Positions 1 to 9,268 are shown, numbered from the stretch's first letter. The stretch: DNA of 64,000 bases from Hyphomicrobiaceae bacterium (GCA_022844275.1 JALHMB010000002.1:744001-808000); one strand, 5' to 3'. Translations and numbers: made by a program. The notes: generated by a model from the sequence alone, not told the origin.

Positions 1-118
1 GTTTCATGCATGGATTTAAAGACAGTGTTACAATGAGTTATATATCACATTTCAAATAGTGCGGCGCACAACAGCGAGGCGCTTTGCAGTGTGATCAACC
101 CCGACTACTAAGGTGAGC

Positions 119-1936
119 ATGTTCCAGGATTTTTCCTCATCGGCAGATCCCGCGCTCGGGGCCGAACGAGTTGCGCGGCTGCGCAAGCGGCTCGCTTCGT
201 TAGGCGTGGATGCGGTTCTCATCCCCCGCTCCGACGAGCACATGGGCGAGTATGTCCCGCCCTCCGCCGAGCGCCTCACATGGCTGACTGGCTTCACTGG
301 CTCGGCTGGCCTTGCGATCATCGGAGCAAAGAAGGCAGCCCTGTTTGTCGACGGCCGCTATACGCTCCAAGCCGCCGACCAGGTCGATACAGGCACCTTC
401 GACATCATCCAGATCCCGGAAAACGAACCGCGCCAGTGGTTTGCGGAGAACCTGCCCAAGGGTGCGCGGATCGGCTACGATCCATGGCTGCACACCCGCG
501 CCGCAATCGCGCGCTTCGAGGACGGGCTCGCCAAGACGGAGCTCGTGCTCAAGCCGCTACTACGCAATCCCGTTGATCTCGTATGGGGTGCCGAACGACC
601 GGCTCCTCCCAAAGGCCCTCTCTCGGTCCAGCCAATAGAATGGGCCGGTGTCGCTGCCGCCGACAAGATCAAGGCTCTGCAGAAGCAGCTCAAGGCGGCG
701 GGCGAGGATGCCGTCGTGCTGACGCTCCCCGACTCGATCGCATGGCTCTTCAATGTCCGCGGCTCGGACGTAAAGCACAATCCGACACCGCTCGCGTTTG
801 CCATCGTCCCCGCCGGCAGTAAGCCCGAGTTGTACATCGACAAGGCGAAGATTGGCCCCGAAGTCCGGAAACATCTGAGCGGCGTCGTGCATATCCGAGC
901 GCCCGACGCCCTCGCCGATCGGCTGACCGCGCTCCGCAACGAGAAGAAGCGCGTGCGCCTCGATACGGCGACGGCTGCCATGTGGATCTGGCAGCGCCTC
1001 GGCGGCGCGCGCGGCAACATCAGCGATGCCTCCGATCCCTGCATTTTGCCCAAGGCGCGCAAGAACGACTCCGAGATCCGCGGGGCGCGTATCGCCCACG
1101 AGCGCGACGGCATTGCCGTGACCCGTTTCCTCGCCTGGCTCGACCGCGAGGCACCGAAGGGCGGCATCGATGAGATCACCGCCGTGCGCACGCTCGAAGC
1201 CATGCGCGCGGAAACCCAGGCGCTGAAGGAGATCAGCTTCGATACGATCTCAGGTTCCGGCCCCAATGGCGCGATCGTGCACTATCGCGTGACGGAGGCC
1301 ACCAACCGTAAGCTCCGCCCTGGCGAGCTCTTTCTCGTCGACTCCGGCGGACAGTACATCGACGGAACGACCGACATCACACGCACAGTCGCCATTGGCA
1401 CGCCGACAGCAGAAATGCGCGACCGCTTCACACGCGTCCTCAAAGGACACATCGCAATCTCGGAGCTGCGCTTTCCCGCGGGCACGACCGGCGCGCACAT
1501 CGACGTGCTCGCGCGCCACGCGCTGTGGCAGGCCGGCCTCGATTTCGACCATGGTACGGGCCATGGCGTCGGCAGCTATCTTTCCGTGCACGAAGGTCCG
1601 CAGTCGATTTCAAAACGCGGGCATGTCACGCTCGAGCCCGGCATGATCCTCTCGAACGAGCCCGGCTACTACAAGACCGGTGCGTACGGCATTCGCATCG
1701 AGAACCTGCTGCTCGTTGGGGGCGCCGCGCCTATTCCCGGTGGCGACCGACCAATGCTCGGCTTCGAGACTCTGACGCTCGTGCCGATCGACCGGCGGCT
1801 CGTCGATGTAGCGCTGCTGAGCCCCGGCGAGCGCCAATGGCTAAATGCCTATCACGCACGCGTCGCAGCTGTGGTCGGCCCGCATCTCAATGAAGCCGAC
1901 AGAACGTGGCTGACACAGGCGACAGCCGCAATCTGA
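119..1936 (+). CDS. Aminopeptidase P family (M24) metallopeptidase
   Basis: Predicted Xaa-Pro aminopeptidase, a cytosolic dimetal enzyme removing an N-terminal residue before proline. The 605-residue product is longer than E. coli PepP and fits the three-domain type with two creatinase-like N domains before the catalytic pita-bread domain. All five metal ligands are visible: DSGG near residue 407, TTDITR near 418, HGTGHG near 477, NEPGYY near 513 and RIENLL near 526. I chose the ATG at 119 over the in-frame GTG at 113 because AAGGTGA lies at a good distance only from the ATG. A GC stem (1953-1959 with 1966-1972) follows the stop but has no T-run. Confidence 0.92.
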   Translation: MFQDFSSSADPALGAERVARLRKRLASLGVDAVLIPRSDEHMGEYVPPSAERLTWLTGFTGSAGLAIIGAKKAALFVDGRYTLQAADQVDTGTFDIIQIPENEPRQWFAENLPKGARIGYDPWLHTRAAIARFEDGLAKTELVLKPLLRNPVDLVWGAERPAPPKGPLSVQPIEWAGVAAADKIKALQKQLKAAGEDAVVLTLPDSIAWLFNVRGSDVKHNPTPLAFAIVPAGSKPELYIDKAKIGPEVRKHLSGVVHIRAPDALADRLTALRNEKKRVRLDTATAAMWIWQRLGGARGNISDASDPCILPKARKNDSEIRGARIAHERDGIAVTRFLAWLDREAPKGGIDEITAVRTLEAMRAETQALKEISFDTISGSGPNGAIVHYRVTEATNRKLRPGELFLVDSGGQYIDGTTDITRTVAIGTPTAEMRDRFTRVLKGHIAISELRFPAGTTGAHIDVLARHALWQAGLDFDHGTGHGVGSYLSVHEGPQSISKRGHVTLEPGMILSNEPGYYKTGAYGIRIENLLLVGGAAPIPGGDRPMLGFETLTLVPIDRRLVDVALLSPGERQWLNAYHARVAAVVGPHLNEADRTWLTQATAAI

Positions 1937-2135
1937 CTGTCATAAAGGCAGGGCTCGGGGTTGTTCCCGAGCGCGCCATAAGGTGTCGTACTGGAAGCGC
2001 GCAAAAAATAAGCAACTGTCCCCGCAGTCACGCGCCACACCAAGATCACGCCCGATCACTTTGTACTTGGCAACCTGTCACCGAGGCAAACCGCCGCTTC
2101 TGCGCGTGGCAAACACCCACTAGTATGCGCCTCCC

Positions 2136-2831
2136 ATGACCATCTGGCAGCGATTTCCCAATGTTGCGGCAGGACTGGCCAAAGCTGGCTCGGTCGTCAC
2201 ATTTCTGCGCGGGCTTACAGGCGGAAACCGCTCCGCCGATCCCCGCGGCACCATTGCCTTCACGATCGGGCTCATTGCCCTCTCCGCCAAGATGGCGAAG
2301 TCCGACGGCGTCGTGACATCCGATGAGGTCGCGGCATTCTCCCGCCTCATGCACGTGCCCCCGGACGAGACCGAGCGCGTGCGGCAGGTCTTCGATCTCG
2401 CCAAGCAGGATGTCGCTGGATTCGACGTCTACGCGCGTCAGATCGCGGATGTGCTCGCGGGGGATCGTGCGCTCCTGCTGCAGGTGCTCGAGGGGTTGTT
2501 CGTGGTCGCTGCAGCGGACGGCGTGCTGCACGAGCGCGAGGAGAGTTATCTACGCGAGGTCTCCGACATCTTCGCCATTTCGGAGAGCGACTATCGCTAT
2601 ATCCGAGCGCTTTTCGTGCGCGATGCCGGCAATCCCTACGAGATCCTTGGCCTATCACCAAACGCGAGCGACACCGAGATCAAGGCCCGCCATCGCAAGC
2701 TCGCGGTACAGTATCACCCGGACAGGCTCTCCGGACTCGGCGAAGGCACGGATCTCATCGCCGCCGCCAATCGCAAGCTCGCAGCCATCAATGCGGCCTT
2801 CGACACGTTGCGCAAGGAGCGCGGTTTCTGA
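2136..2831 (+). CDS. TerB-like/DnaJ-domain co-chaperone (DjlA-like)
   Basis: The 231-residue product has an N-terminal TerB-like helical domain (about residues 40-150, with repeated acidic helices after a KSDG turn) and a C-terminal J domain starting at NPYEILGL near residue 166. The HPD tripeptide that stimulates DnaK ATPase is present near residue 193. This matches the DjlA layout, but the N-terminal membrane anchor of E. coli DjlA is not obvious, so it may be soluble. It overlaps the following amidase gene by one base (TGATGG), which implies translational coupling and perhaps a shared envelope role. Confidence 0.88.
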   Translation: MTIWQRFPNVAAGLAKAGSVVTFLRGLTGGNRSADPRGTIAFTIGLIALSAKMAKSDGVVTSDEVAAFSRLMHVPPDETERVRQVFDLAKQDVAGFDVYARQIADVLAGDRALLLQVLEGLFVVAAADGVLHEREESYLREVSDIFAISESDYRYIRALFVRDAGNPYEILGLSPNASDTEIKARHRKLAVQYHPDRLSGLGEGTDLIAAANRKLAAINAAFDTLRKERGF

Positions 2832-3580
2832 TGGACCGCGCCTGCTCTCCGCTGGTGCACGCGATCCATCCTTCGCCGAACTTCGAGCCGCGACGCGGTA
2901 AGACGCGCGCCGACATGCTCATCCTCCACTATACCGGCATGATGAGGGCGGACCGCGCCATTGAATGGCTTGCAGCGCCTCAGTCGAAGGTTTCCAGTCA
3001 CTACGTCATAGACGAAGTTGGTCGTATCACGCAGATGGTGCCGGAGAGCGAGCGTGCGTGGCACGCGGGTGTCGGCTCCTGGTTCGAGGAGACCGACATC
3101 AATTCCGCCTCCATCGGGATCGAGATTCAGAATCCTGGCCAAGATCTCGGCTATCCCGATTTTCCCGACACGCAGATGGCGGCCGTGATCGCGCTCTGCC
3201 AGGATATCGTTGTGCGGAACGAGATCCCCGCGACGCGCGTGCTTGCACATTCCGACGTGTCGCCCGGACGCAAGATCGATCCCGGCGAGAAATTCGACTG
3301 GTCAAGGCTACACGCTGCCGGCGTGGGGCATTGGGTGCCGCCGGCCCCGCTCGACCCTGCCGAGGTCGGCTATGGTGTCGGCGATTGCGATGCTTTGATC
3401 GGCACCACGACGGCCTTGCTGGCACAGTACGGCTACGGCATCACGCCGGCCGAAACGCTCGACGATCCGAGCAGTAAGGTCGTGCGTTCCTTCCAGCTGC
3501 ATTTTCGGCCGGCGCGACCCGATGGTCGTGTCGACCGCTCTACCCTCGCGACGCTCCAAGCACTGATGGCGGCGGTATAG
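2831..3580 (+). CDS. N-acetylmuramoyl-L-alanine amidase, AmpD-like, with peptidoglycan-binding tail
   Basis: Amidase_2-family enzyme cleaving the amide between N-acetylmuramic acid and the stem peptide. Zinc ligands are visible as the His in LHYTGM near residue 35, and the His and Asp in HSDVSPGRKIDPG near residues 139-151. Residues from about 185 to the end resemble a PG_binding_1 repeat (VVRSFQLHFRP, DGRVDRSTLATLQAL). No signal peptide is visible, so it is probably a cytoplasmic anhydro-muropeptide-recycling AmpD rather than a secreted lysin. It overlaps the DnaJ-domain gene upstream. Confidence 0.9.
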   Translation: MDRACSPLVHAIHPSPNFEPRRGKTRADMLILHYTGMMRADRAIEWLAAPQSKVSSHYVIDEVGRITQMVPESERAWHAGVGSWFEETDINSASIGIEIQNPGQDLGYPDFPDTQMAAVIALCQDIVVRNEIPATRVLAHSDVSPGRKIDPGEKFDWSRLHAAGVGHWVPPAPLDPAEVGYGVGDCDALIGTTTALLAQYGYGITPAETLDDPSSKVVRSFQLHFRPARPDGRVDRSTLATLQALMAAV

Positions 3581-3654
3581 TCGCTTCGCGAGCGAGGCCT
3601 AGTCCTCGCGCTCCTACCGGGAGGGACACCCTCCCGGACCCACCCGCCTTTTTG
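3580..3654 (-). repeat. GC-rich palindromic intergenic repeat, copy 1 (inverted)
   Basis: About 75 bases that align as the reverse complement of the elements at 3691-3758 and 7456-7522. It contains the stem CCGGGAGGG-ACA-CCCTCCCGG (3617-3637) and a TTTTT run at 3649-3653, so it may also end transcription of the amidase gene. Copies 1 and 2 face each other, like a BIME-type pair of REP sequences. Confidence 0.65.
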
Positions 3655-3690
3655 ACTTGGGGCGTGCGGCTGGATGCAAATCGATAAAGG

Positions 3691-3758
3691 ACGGGGGTTC
3701 GGGGGTGTGCCCCCGGTTGGGTACAGGGCGGCAGCCCTGTTCGCGCCGGAGGCGCGAC
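3691..3758 (+). repeat. GC-rich palindromic intergenic repeat, copy 2
   Basis: Three successive small hairpins: GGGGG-TGTG-CCCCC, CAGGGC-GGCA-GCCCTG, and TCGCGCC-GGA-GGCGCGA. The same order of hairpins occurs at 7456-7522. It lies just upstream of ettA, which is another reason to start ettA at 3833 and not further upstream, because the upstream in-frame codons run through this repeat. Confidence 0.7.
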
Positions 3759-3832
3759 GCGTTGCCCCTAGGCGCCTCTTCCGCTACAAGGCGCACCAAC
3801 CCCCACATGCCCGTGACGAGGATCTGCCCCCG

Positions 3833-5491
3833 ATGGCCAACCCGCAATTCGTCTATCACATGCACCGCCTCTCGAAGACCTATCCGGGCGGCAAGCAGGT
3901 GCTGAAGGATATCAACCTCTCCTTCTACCCGGGCGCCAAGATCGGCGTCGTCGGCCTAAACGGCGCGGGCAAATCCACGCTGCTGAAGATCATGGCCGGC
4001 CAGCTCGAGGATTTCACGGGTGAGGCCTGGGCGGCCGAGGGCGTCACTGTCGGATATCTCCCACAGGAGCCCGAGCTCGATCCGGAGAAGGATGTGCTCG
4101 GCAATGCCATGGAAGGCGTCGCCGAGAAGAAGGCGATCGTCGATCGCTACAATGAGATCGCGGCCAACTACTCCGAGGAGACCGCCGACGAGATGACGGC
4201 CCTCCAGGATCAGATCGACTCGCAGAACCTCTGGGATCTCGACGCCCAGGTCGAGCAGGCGCTCGATGCGCTCCGTTGTCCTCCCGGCGACGCCGACGTC
4301 ACCAAGCTCTCGGGCGGTGAGCGGCGCCGCGTAGCTCTGACCAAGCTGCTGCTGGCGAAGCCCGACATCCTGCTGCTCGACGAGCCGACGAACCATCTCG
4401 ACGCGGAAAGCGTGGCGTGGCTCGAACGCTTCCTCAAGGAGTATGCGGGCTGCGTCATCCTCGTCACGCACGATCGCTATTTCCTAGACAACATCACCGA
4501 GTGGACGCTCGAGCTCGATCGCGGGCAGGGCGTGCCTTACAAGGGCAACTACTCGAGCTGGCTCGAGCAGAAGGCGAAGCGTCTCGAAGTCGAGAAGGGC
4601 CAGGAAGAAGGCCGCCAGCGCGCACTCAAGCGCGAGCTGGAATGGATCCAGGCCTCGCCCAAAGCGCGCCAGGCGAAATCCAAGGCGCGTATTCAGGCCT
4701 ATGAGAAGCTCGCCGAGGAAGCTGGTCGCGAGGACGTCGGTCGCGCAACGATCCAGATCGCGCAGGGGCCGCGCCTCGGCGACATGGTCATCGAGGCGGA
4801 GGGCCTGACCAAAGGCTTCGGCGATCGCCTGCTCGTCGATGGCCTCTCGTTCAAGCTACCGCCCGGCGGCATCGTCGGCGTGATCGGCCCGAACGGCGCG
4901 GGTAAGACGACGCTGTTCAAGATGCTCATCGGTCAGGAAAAGCCCGACAAGGGCGACATTCGCGTTGGCGATACGGTGAAGATCTCCTACGTCGATCAGT
5001 CGCGTGCGCACCTCGATGACAAGAAGACGGTGTGGGAGGAGCTTTCCGGCGGTCTCGACCAGATCAATCTTGGCGGTAAGCGCGAGGTGAACTCGCGCGC
5101 CTATTGCGGCTGGTTCAACTTCAAAGGCGCCGATCAGCAGAAGAAGGTCGGGATGCTTTCGGGCGGTGAGCGCAACCGCGTGCACCTCGCCAAGCTGCTC
5201 AAGGAAGGCGGCAATCTTCTCCTACTCGACGAGCCGACGAACGACCTCGACACCGAAACGCTGTCGGGACTCGAAGCCGCACTCGAAGATTTTGCTGGCT
5301 GCGCGGTCGTCATCAGCCACGATCGCTTTTTCCTCGATCGTATCGCGACCCACATCCTCGCCTTCGAGGGCGACAGCCACGTCGAATGGTTCGAGGGAAA
5401 CTTCGCCGACTACGAGGAGGACAAGAAGCGCCGCCTCGGCGACGCCGCCGTCGAGCCGCACCGCATCAAGTTCAAGCGGTTTGAGAGGTAA
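3833..5491 (+). CDS. ettA: Energy-dependent translational throttle protein EttA (ABC-F)
   Basis: ABC-F ATPase that binds the ribosomal E site and gates early elongation in response to cellular ATP/ADP. The 552 residues match the usual EttA length. Two ABC domains are complete: Walker [10 protein letters not shown], signature LSGGERRR and Walker [12 protein letters not shown] in the first; [17 protein letters not shown] and [11 protein letters not shown] in the second, with the charged linker between. The ATG at 3833 is preferred over the longer reading from 3674 because [20 protein letters not shown] is the canonical N terminus and the extra 53 codons overlap a repeat. Confidence 0.95.
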   Translation: MANPQFVYHMHRLSKTYPGGKQVLKDINLSFYPGAKIGVVGLNGAGKSTLLKIMAGQLEDFTGEAWAAEGVTVGYLPQEPELDPEKDVLGNAMEGVAEKKAIVDRYNEIAANYSEETADEMTALQDQIDSQNLWDLDAQVEQALDALRCPPGDADVTKLSGGERRRVALTKLLLAKPDILLLDEPTNHLDAESVAWLERFLKEYAGCVILVTHDRYFLDNITEWTLELDRGQGVPYKGNYSSWLEQKAKRLEVEKGQEEGRQRALKRELEWIQASPKARQAKSKARIQAYEKLAEEAGREDVGRATIQIAQGPRLGDMVIEAEGLTKGFGDRLLVDGLSFKLPPGGIVGVIGPNGAGKTTLFKMLIGQEKPDKGDIRVGDTVKISYVDQSRAHLDDKKTVWEELSGGLDQINLGGKREVNSRAYCGWFNFKGADQQKKVGMLSGGERNRVHLAKLLKEGGNLLLLDEPTNDLDTETLSGLEAALEDFAGCAVVISHDRFFLDRIATHILAFEGDSHVEWFEGNFADYEEDKKRRLGDAAVEPHRIKFKRFER

Positions 5492-5548
5492 AATATGTGA
5501 ATAACTGGGCTCGAAGCCTTTTCAACTCGTACGAATCGCAATCGCGTA

Positions 5549-5574
5549 TCAGGCCATTCAAACCAATGGCCTGA
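5549..5574. promoter_or_regulatory. Perfect 10-6-10 palindrome before the 5578 gene
   Basis: TCAGGCCATT and AATGGCCTGA form a perfect inverted repeat around a 6-base loop, ending 3 bases before the ATG at 5578. No T-run follows, so a terminator for ettA is less likely. An operator or a translation-occluding hairpin would fit the position. Confidence 0.5.
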
Positions 5575-5577
5575 CAC

Positions 5578-5886
5578 ATGCTGAAGAATAGACCATATCG
5601 AATTGTTCCACTTTCCCGGATCGTGCTGCTCAAGCTGTACATTGAGCACCTCAATGATTCTCCGAAGGATCGTTTCAGCGTTGAGGACGTCTGTGGCCTC
5701 TTTAATGTCCCAATGTCCCGAAACCTTGTTGAGACCGCGCTAGTGCGCCTCTCGCGCGAGGGGAATTATGGCTCCAAGCTCGCTTCATCGGTAGGCACGA
5801 AGAGAGACGGTGATCGCGGTTTCCGGATCGCTGAAGGAGGAATATTTGCTGTCGAGAGAGCTCTCCGCGATCCGTCCTCAGACTAA
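5578..5886 (+). CDS. Unknown protein with winged-helix-like segment, probably the N-terminal part of a frameshifted gene
   Basis: I do not recognise a family. The 102 residues contain a helix-rich stretch (about 30-65: FSVEDVCGLFN, LVETALVRLSREG) and a beta-hairpin-like end, suggestive of a winged helix-turn-helix fold. Base composition is visibly lower in GC than the neighbours. The reading frame ends at 5884-5886, but another frame is open from 5835 to 6305 and continues with protein-like sequence. A one-base deletion near 5884 would explain both pieces as one protein of roughly 240 residues. No convincing ribosome-binding site is seen. Confidence 0.5.
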   Translation: MLKNRPYRIVPLSRIVLLKLYIEHLNDSPKDRFSVEDVCGLFNVPMSRNLVETALVRLSREGNYGSKLASSVGTKRDGDRGFRIAEGGIFAVERALRDPSSD

Positions 5887-6305
5887 GCTACTTTTATAAA
5901 GCCGAGAAAGAAGCTGATGCTCTGGAAGATGTTGCCGGGCTCAATGGCATCTTTTGGACCCATGATGAGCGGATTGACGCCGACCAGTGGCAACGGCTTG
6001 ATGTCACTAACAGCGCTGCAGAATTTGCCGATGCCGTAGTCGCCACCGAGGAGGCAATCAAAATCGCTGAGAGCAGCAATGAACTTGCTGCCAACTTTCC
6101 AGCGGAACGCGAGGGCCTTCTGGCTACGCTTAAGGAAGGGATCAGATGGCTTAAGGAAAAATGCCCTACCAAAGCAACAGTAGAGGCGCTGCTTCTCAAC
6201 CCACTCCGCTGGTTGGCGGGGGTGTTCGCGAACAATGCAGTAGGGGAAGCTGCAAAGCGCGCTGCCCAGAAGTTGCTTGACTGGGTATCCTCAACTCTGT
6301 CCTGA
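5887..6305 (+). pseudogene. Open downstream fragment with no start codon, probably the C-terminal part of the 5578 gene
   Basis: The frame beginning at 5886 is open to the TGA at 6303-6305 and reads as a plausible acidic helical protein (YKAEKEADALEDVAGLNG, then FWTHDERIDADQWQRLD, ending LLDWVSSTLS). It has no in-frame start. Two explanations exist: a single-base loss near 5884 that splits one gene, or a separate gene starting at TTG 5846 behind AGGAGG (5835-5840) with an extra T in the TTTT run at 5892-5895. Function unknown. Lower GC suggests acquisition. Confidence 0.5.
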
Positions 6306-6322
6306 GCCGAGCGAAGTACGCG

Positions 6323-6604
6323 CTACCTCTTATCCACGTGCCCCAACGACCGCTCGGGTGCGATGTGGTCGCGTGTCAGGCGCTTCAGCTCGCCGATGTC
6401 GGGAAAGCGGCCCATCTCCTTGCGAGACCAGACGAGCTGCTCGTTGATGCGGACCTCAAACACGCCGCCGGTTGCGTCGGGCGTGAGTGTGACCGACCCG
6501 ATCTCCGCGAACGTCGACAGGAGTTCCTGCGCCATCCATGAAGCGCGCAAACCCCAGTTGCAAAGGCGGCAGTATGTGATGTCGACGTTTGGAGTTTTGG
6601 CCAT
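6323..6604 (-). CDS. SelT/SelW/SelH (Rdx-type) family protein
   Basis: A 93-residue thioredoxin-like protein with the family N-terminal motif CRLC at residues 12-15 (cysteine in place of selenocysteine), followed by WMAQELL and the GGVFEVRIN strand typical of bacterial SelW homologues. Members are proposed to be small redox proteins, but no reaction is established. The gene is monocistronic, convergent with the fragment ending at 6305 and divergent from the gene at 6739. Confidence 0.88.
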   Translation of the reverse strand: MAKTPNVDITYCRLCNWGLRASWMAQELLSTFAEIGSVTLTPDATGGVFEVRINEQLVWSRKEMGRFPDIGELKRLTRDHIAPERSLGHVDKR

Positions 6605-6738
6605 GGATCAAGTTTAGCGCCGAGAAATCTTGCGAGGGAAGTGGTCCGTTTGAGCATAGTGCGCCCTCGCCGAGGTGCCTCATCCCTGCCCAATTGAGCC
6701 CCCTTGATCCGCCCACACACGGGGATCGGGGAATAGTC

Positions 6739-7443
6739 ATGGGTATGGTGCCGCGGCAAGTGCCGAGCGACGCGAGCGGTGTTGCGATTGATACGGTCGT
6801 GAAGCGCGACGGCGGGCGCGTCGCGACAATCGTGGCGCTCATCGCGCTGCTTTTCTCTGCTTACAGTCTCTGGGAGACGTCGCTCAAACAGCCGGATGTG
6901 CGCATGTTCGTGCCGCCGGTCATCCAGTTCTCGGCGCCGTACAACAACTCCAACTTCGAGATGATCGCGATCCCGCTGACGTTCGCGAACGAGGGCGCAC
7001 GCACGGGCACGGTCCTCTCGATGGAGCTTGCGGTCACCGATCCGCGCACGAGCCAGACCAAGCTCTTCTACGCGGCGGACTTCGGCCGCTGGACCATGGA
7101 GAAGACGCGCGCCGGGGCCTACCAGCCATTTGCTCCGATCTCGCTGGCGGGTCGCACATCGCGCACGGAAACCGTGCTCTTCTACACGCGCGGCGACGAT
7201 CAGCAGCCACCTCAGCTCATTCAGGCGACCGGCCCCTATCAGTTCAAGCTGACGCTCGAGCAGGCGGTCGCCGATGATCTCGGCGTTGTGGATCAGTGGC
7301 TCGCCACTGGCCCCGTTTCGGTAAGCTTCGAGCGCGAGCTGCGCTTTTATGATGCGCGCGCCTTCAACAACGGCACGCTACCGCTCTACGCGAAGGACTG
7401 GCGCTCGACGCAGGGCGGACCGACAGCGGCTTCCAAACAATAA
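6739..7443 (+). CDS. Membrane-anchored protein of unknown function
   Basis: The 234-residue product has one transmembrane segment (about residues 32-46, IVALIALLFSAYSLW) after a basic N terminus, so the rest should face the periplasm. The body looks like a beta-rich immunoglobulin-like domain (PLTFANEGARTGTV, LAVTDPRTSQTKLFY). I see no catalytic motif. The ATG at 6739 is chosen over the upstream in-frame start at 6589 because the extra residues are antisense to the SelW-like gene. Confidence 0.75.
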   Translation: MGMVPRQVPSDASGVAIDTVVKRDGGRVATIVALIALLFSAYSLWETSLKQPDVRMFVPPVIQFSAPYNNSNFEMIAIPLTFANEGARTGTVLSMELAVTDPRTSQTKLFYAADFGRWTMEKTRAGAYQPFAPISLAGRTSRTETVLFYTRGDDQQPPQLIQATGPYQFKLTLEQAVADDLGVVDQWLATGPVSVSFERELRFYDARAFNNGTLPLYAKDWRSTQGGPTAASKQ

Positions 7444-7455
7444 ATCTGCAAAAAA

Positions 7456-7522
7456 CGGGGGACCGGGGGTGTCCCCCGGTCGGGGAGCGGGGCTGAGGCC
7501 CCGCTCGCGCCGCAGGCGCGAC
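7456..7522. repeat. GC-rich palindromic intergenic repeat, copy 3
   Basis: Same three-hairpin layout as 3691-3758. Read on the minus strand it ends with GGGGGACACCCCC and, a few bases on, a TTTTTT run (7450-7455), so it probably also serves as a terminator for the minus-strand hydrolase gene whose stop is at 7526. Confidence 0.7.
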
Positions 7523-7525
7523 TGC

Positions 7526-8281
7526 TCACGTCACCAACGAAATCAGCGTCGTCTGCTCGAGCGTGTCACCGAACCACGCGGTGATGGCGGCTTCGCGCTT
7601 GCCGATGAACGTCGGCTTGCCGTCGCGCAGCACCATCGGCACGTCGTGCCCCGGCACGAGCAGCGTATTCGGCTTCTTACGCCAGAGCTGCCACATGAGC
7701 TCGATCGAGGCGCGCGTGACGGCGGGGTCGTACGTCATGTCCGCTTCGAGGGTCGTCAGCTCGACGCGGTTCTTGGCGGCATCGCCGGTGAAGATGACGT
7801 CGCGCTCTGCGCCTTCGATCATGAAGATGAGATGGCCTGGTGTATGGCCCGGCGCGTGATGGCTCACGATCCCCGGCAGAACCTCGCTACCAGCCGTGAC
7901 GCGCACGAGCTGCGGTGAGCCCGCGAGCTCTCGCACGTACAGCTCCGGCACAGGCGACGTACCCCAGGGCTCCTTCAGCGACCATTCGAGCTCACCCGCG
8001 CCGATATGCACGCGCGCCTTCGGGAACATGAGCCAGTTCACCGAGTGATCGTGATGGGAATGCGTAAGGATCACATCGGTGACGTCGGCGGGTGCGAGGC
8101 CATGCACGGCCAGCTGCTTCTGGATGAGCGTGCGCTGGTTGAACGAGCCGACATCGATAAGGGCGATGCGGCCCTCCCCGCGCAGGAGCGCGATCGTGCT
8201 CCAGCCGAGACTGCCGTGACAGACTGATTTTCCCGGATAGCCGGTGATGAGAATATCGAGGTTGTAGCTCCCGAACTTCAT
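7526..8281 (-). CDS. Metallo-beta-lactamase-fold hydrolase (N-acyl homoserine lactonase-like)
   Basis: A 251-residue MBL-fold protein. The dinuclear zinc motif HSHHDH is at residues 74-79, followed by later ligands in SHHAPGHTPGH and FTGDAAKN. Spacing is close to quorum-quenching lactonases and other AttM-like hydrolases, but substrate cannot be told from sequence. It lies 12 bases downstream of the MDR enzyme on the same strand, so the two are probably co-transcribed. Confidence 0.88.
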   Translation of the reverse strand: MKFGSYNLDILITGYPGKSVCHGSLGWSTIALLRGEGRIALIDVGSFNQRTLIQKQLAVHGLAPADVTDVILTHSHHDHSVNWLMFPKARVHIGAGELEWSLKEPWGTSPVPELYVRELAGSPQLVRVTAGSEVLPGIVSHHAPGHTPGHLIFMIEGAERDVIFTGDAAKNRVELTTLEADMTYDPAVTRASIELMWQLWRKKPNTLLVPGHDVPMVLRDGKPTFIGKREAAITAWFGDTLEQTTLISLVT

Positions 8282-8293
8282 GATGCCATCCGC

Positions 8294-9268
8294 CTATTGA
8301 GTCAGCACGATCTTGCCGAAGTGCTCGTTCGCCTTCATGTGGCCGAGCGCTTCCGCAGCCTGCTCGAGTGGATAGGTCTTGTCGATCGGAAGAGCGAGCT
8401 TGCCGCTCTCGACGGCATCCCAGAGATCGACGCGCATGAGGCGGTTGATCTCGCGCACTTCCTCTACGGAGCGCGTGCGGAACGTGACGCCGATGTAGTC
8501 GATGCGCTTCGCGGCATGGAGATCGAAGTCGAACTCGCCGGTGAAGCCGCCGAGACGGCCGACATTGACAATGCGGCCGAGTACCTTCGCGGCTTTGAGA
8601 TTGCCATTGGCGACCGGCGCCGAGATCTGGTCCACGATGACATCGACGCCCTTGCCGTCCGTTGCCTTGATGACGGCGTCTGGCCATGCAGCATCCGTCG
8701 TGTCGATAGCAATATCCGCGCCGAACTCCTTGAGACGCGCGCGCCGGCTAGCATTCGTCGACGAGCCGAGCACGAGGCTCGCACCCATATGCTTCGCGAT
8801 CTGCATCCCCATGAGACCGACGCCGGAGCTCGCACCCTGGATGAGAATGCTCTCGCCTTTCCTGAGACGACCCGCTGTTACCACGGCGTTGTGCATGGTC
8901 TGGAGCGCGACGGGTAGAGTCGCGGCCTGCGTAAATGTCATGTTGTTCGCGGGAATCTTAGCGACGCGGCCATAGTCAGTGACGGCGTACTCGGCATAGC
9001 CCGCATTGCCCGAGCACATGACGCGGTCACCTGCCTTGATGCCACTCACCTGGCTTCCGACGTCCACGACCTCGCCGGCAAACTCGAGTCCGAGGATCGC
9101 GCCGGCACCGCCATGCGCGCCATGCGGTCGGCCGGAGGCCATGATGAGATCGGCGCGATTGAGTCCGCTGGCCCGCACCCGCACCAGAACCTGCGTCGGC
9201 CCGGGCGTGGGCTTCGGCACCTCGTGGACTTCGACGCCGGACGAGCCGACGACCACAGCCTTCATCAT
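8294..9268 (-). CDS. Quinone oxidoreductase-like MDR family NADPH oxidoreductase
   Basis: Medium-chain dehydrogenase/reductase of 324 residues without the structural or catalytic zinc cysteines, as in the QOR branch. The N-terminal GroES-like domain carries GLNRADL and GLEFAGEVVDVG, and the Rossmann part has QGASSGVGLMGMQIAK. It probably reduces quinones or enones with NADPH. GGAGG sits 7 bases before the start. Likely first gene of an operon with the MBL-fold hydrolase downstream. Confidence 0.9.
   Translation of the reverse strand: MMKAVVVGSSGVEVHEVPKPTPGPTQVLVRVRASGLNRADLIMASGRPHGAHGGAGAILGLEFAGEVVDVGSQVSGIKAGDRVMCSGNAGYAEYAVTDYGRVAKIPANNMTFTQAATLPVALQTMHNAVVTAGRLRKGESILIQGASSGVGLMGMQIAKHMGASLVLGSSTNASRRARLKEFGADIAIDTTDAAWPDAVIKATDGKGVDVIVDQISAPVANGNLKAAKVLGRIVNVGRLGGFTGEFDFDLHAAKRIDYIGVTFRTRSVEEVREINRLMRVDLWDAVESGKLALPIDKTYPLEQAAEALGHMKANEHFGKIVLTQ

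Noticed and set aside
1953-1972. Terminator after the M24 peptidase
   Set aside because: A seven-base GC stem exists but no T-run follows, so I do not list it as a terminator.
3674-3832. N-terminal extension of ettA
   Set aside because: The extra 53 codons translate through a palindromic repeat, and the family N terminus begins at the ATG at 3833.
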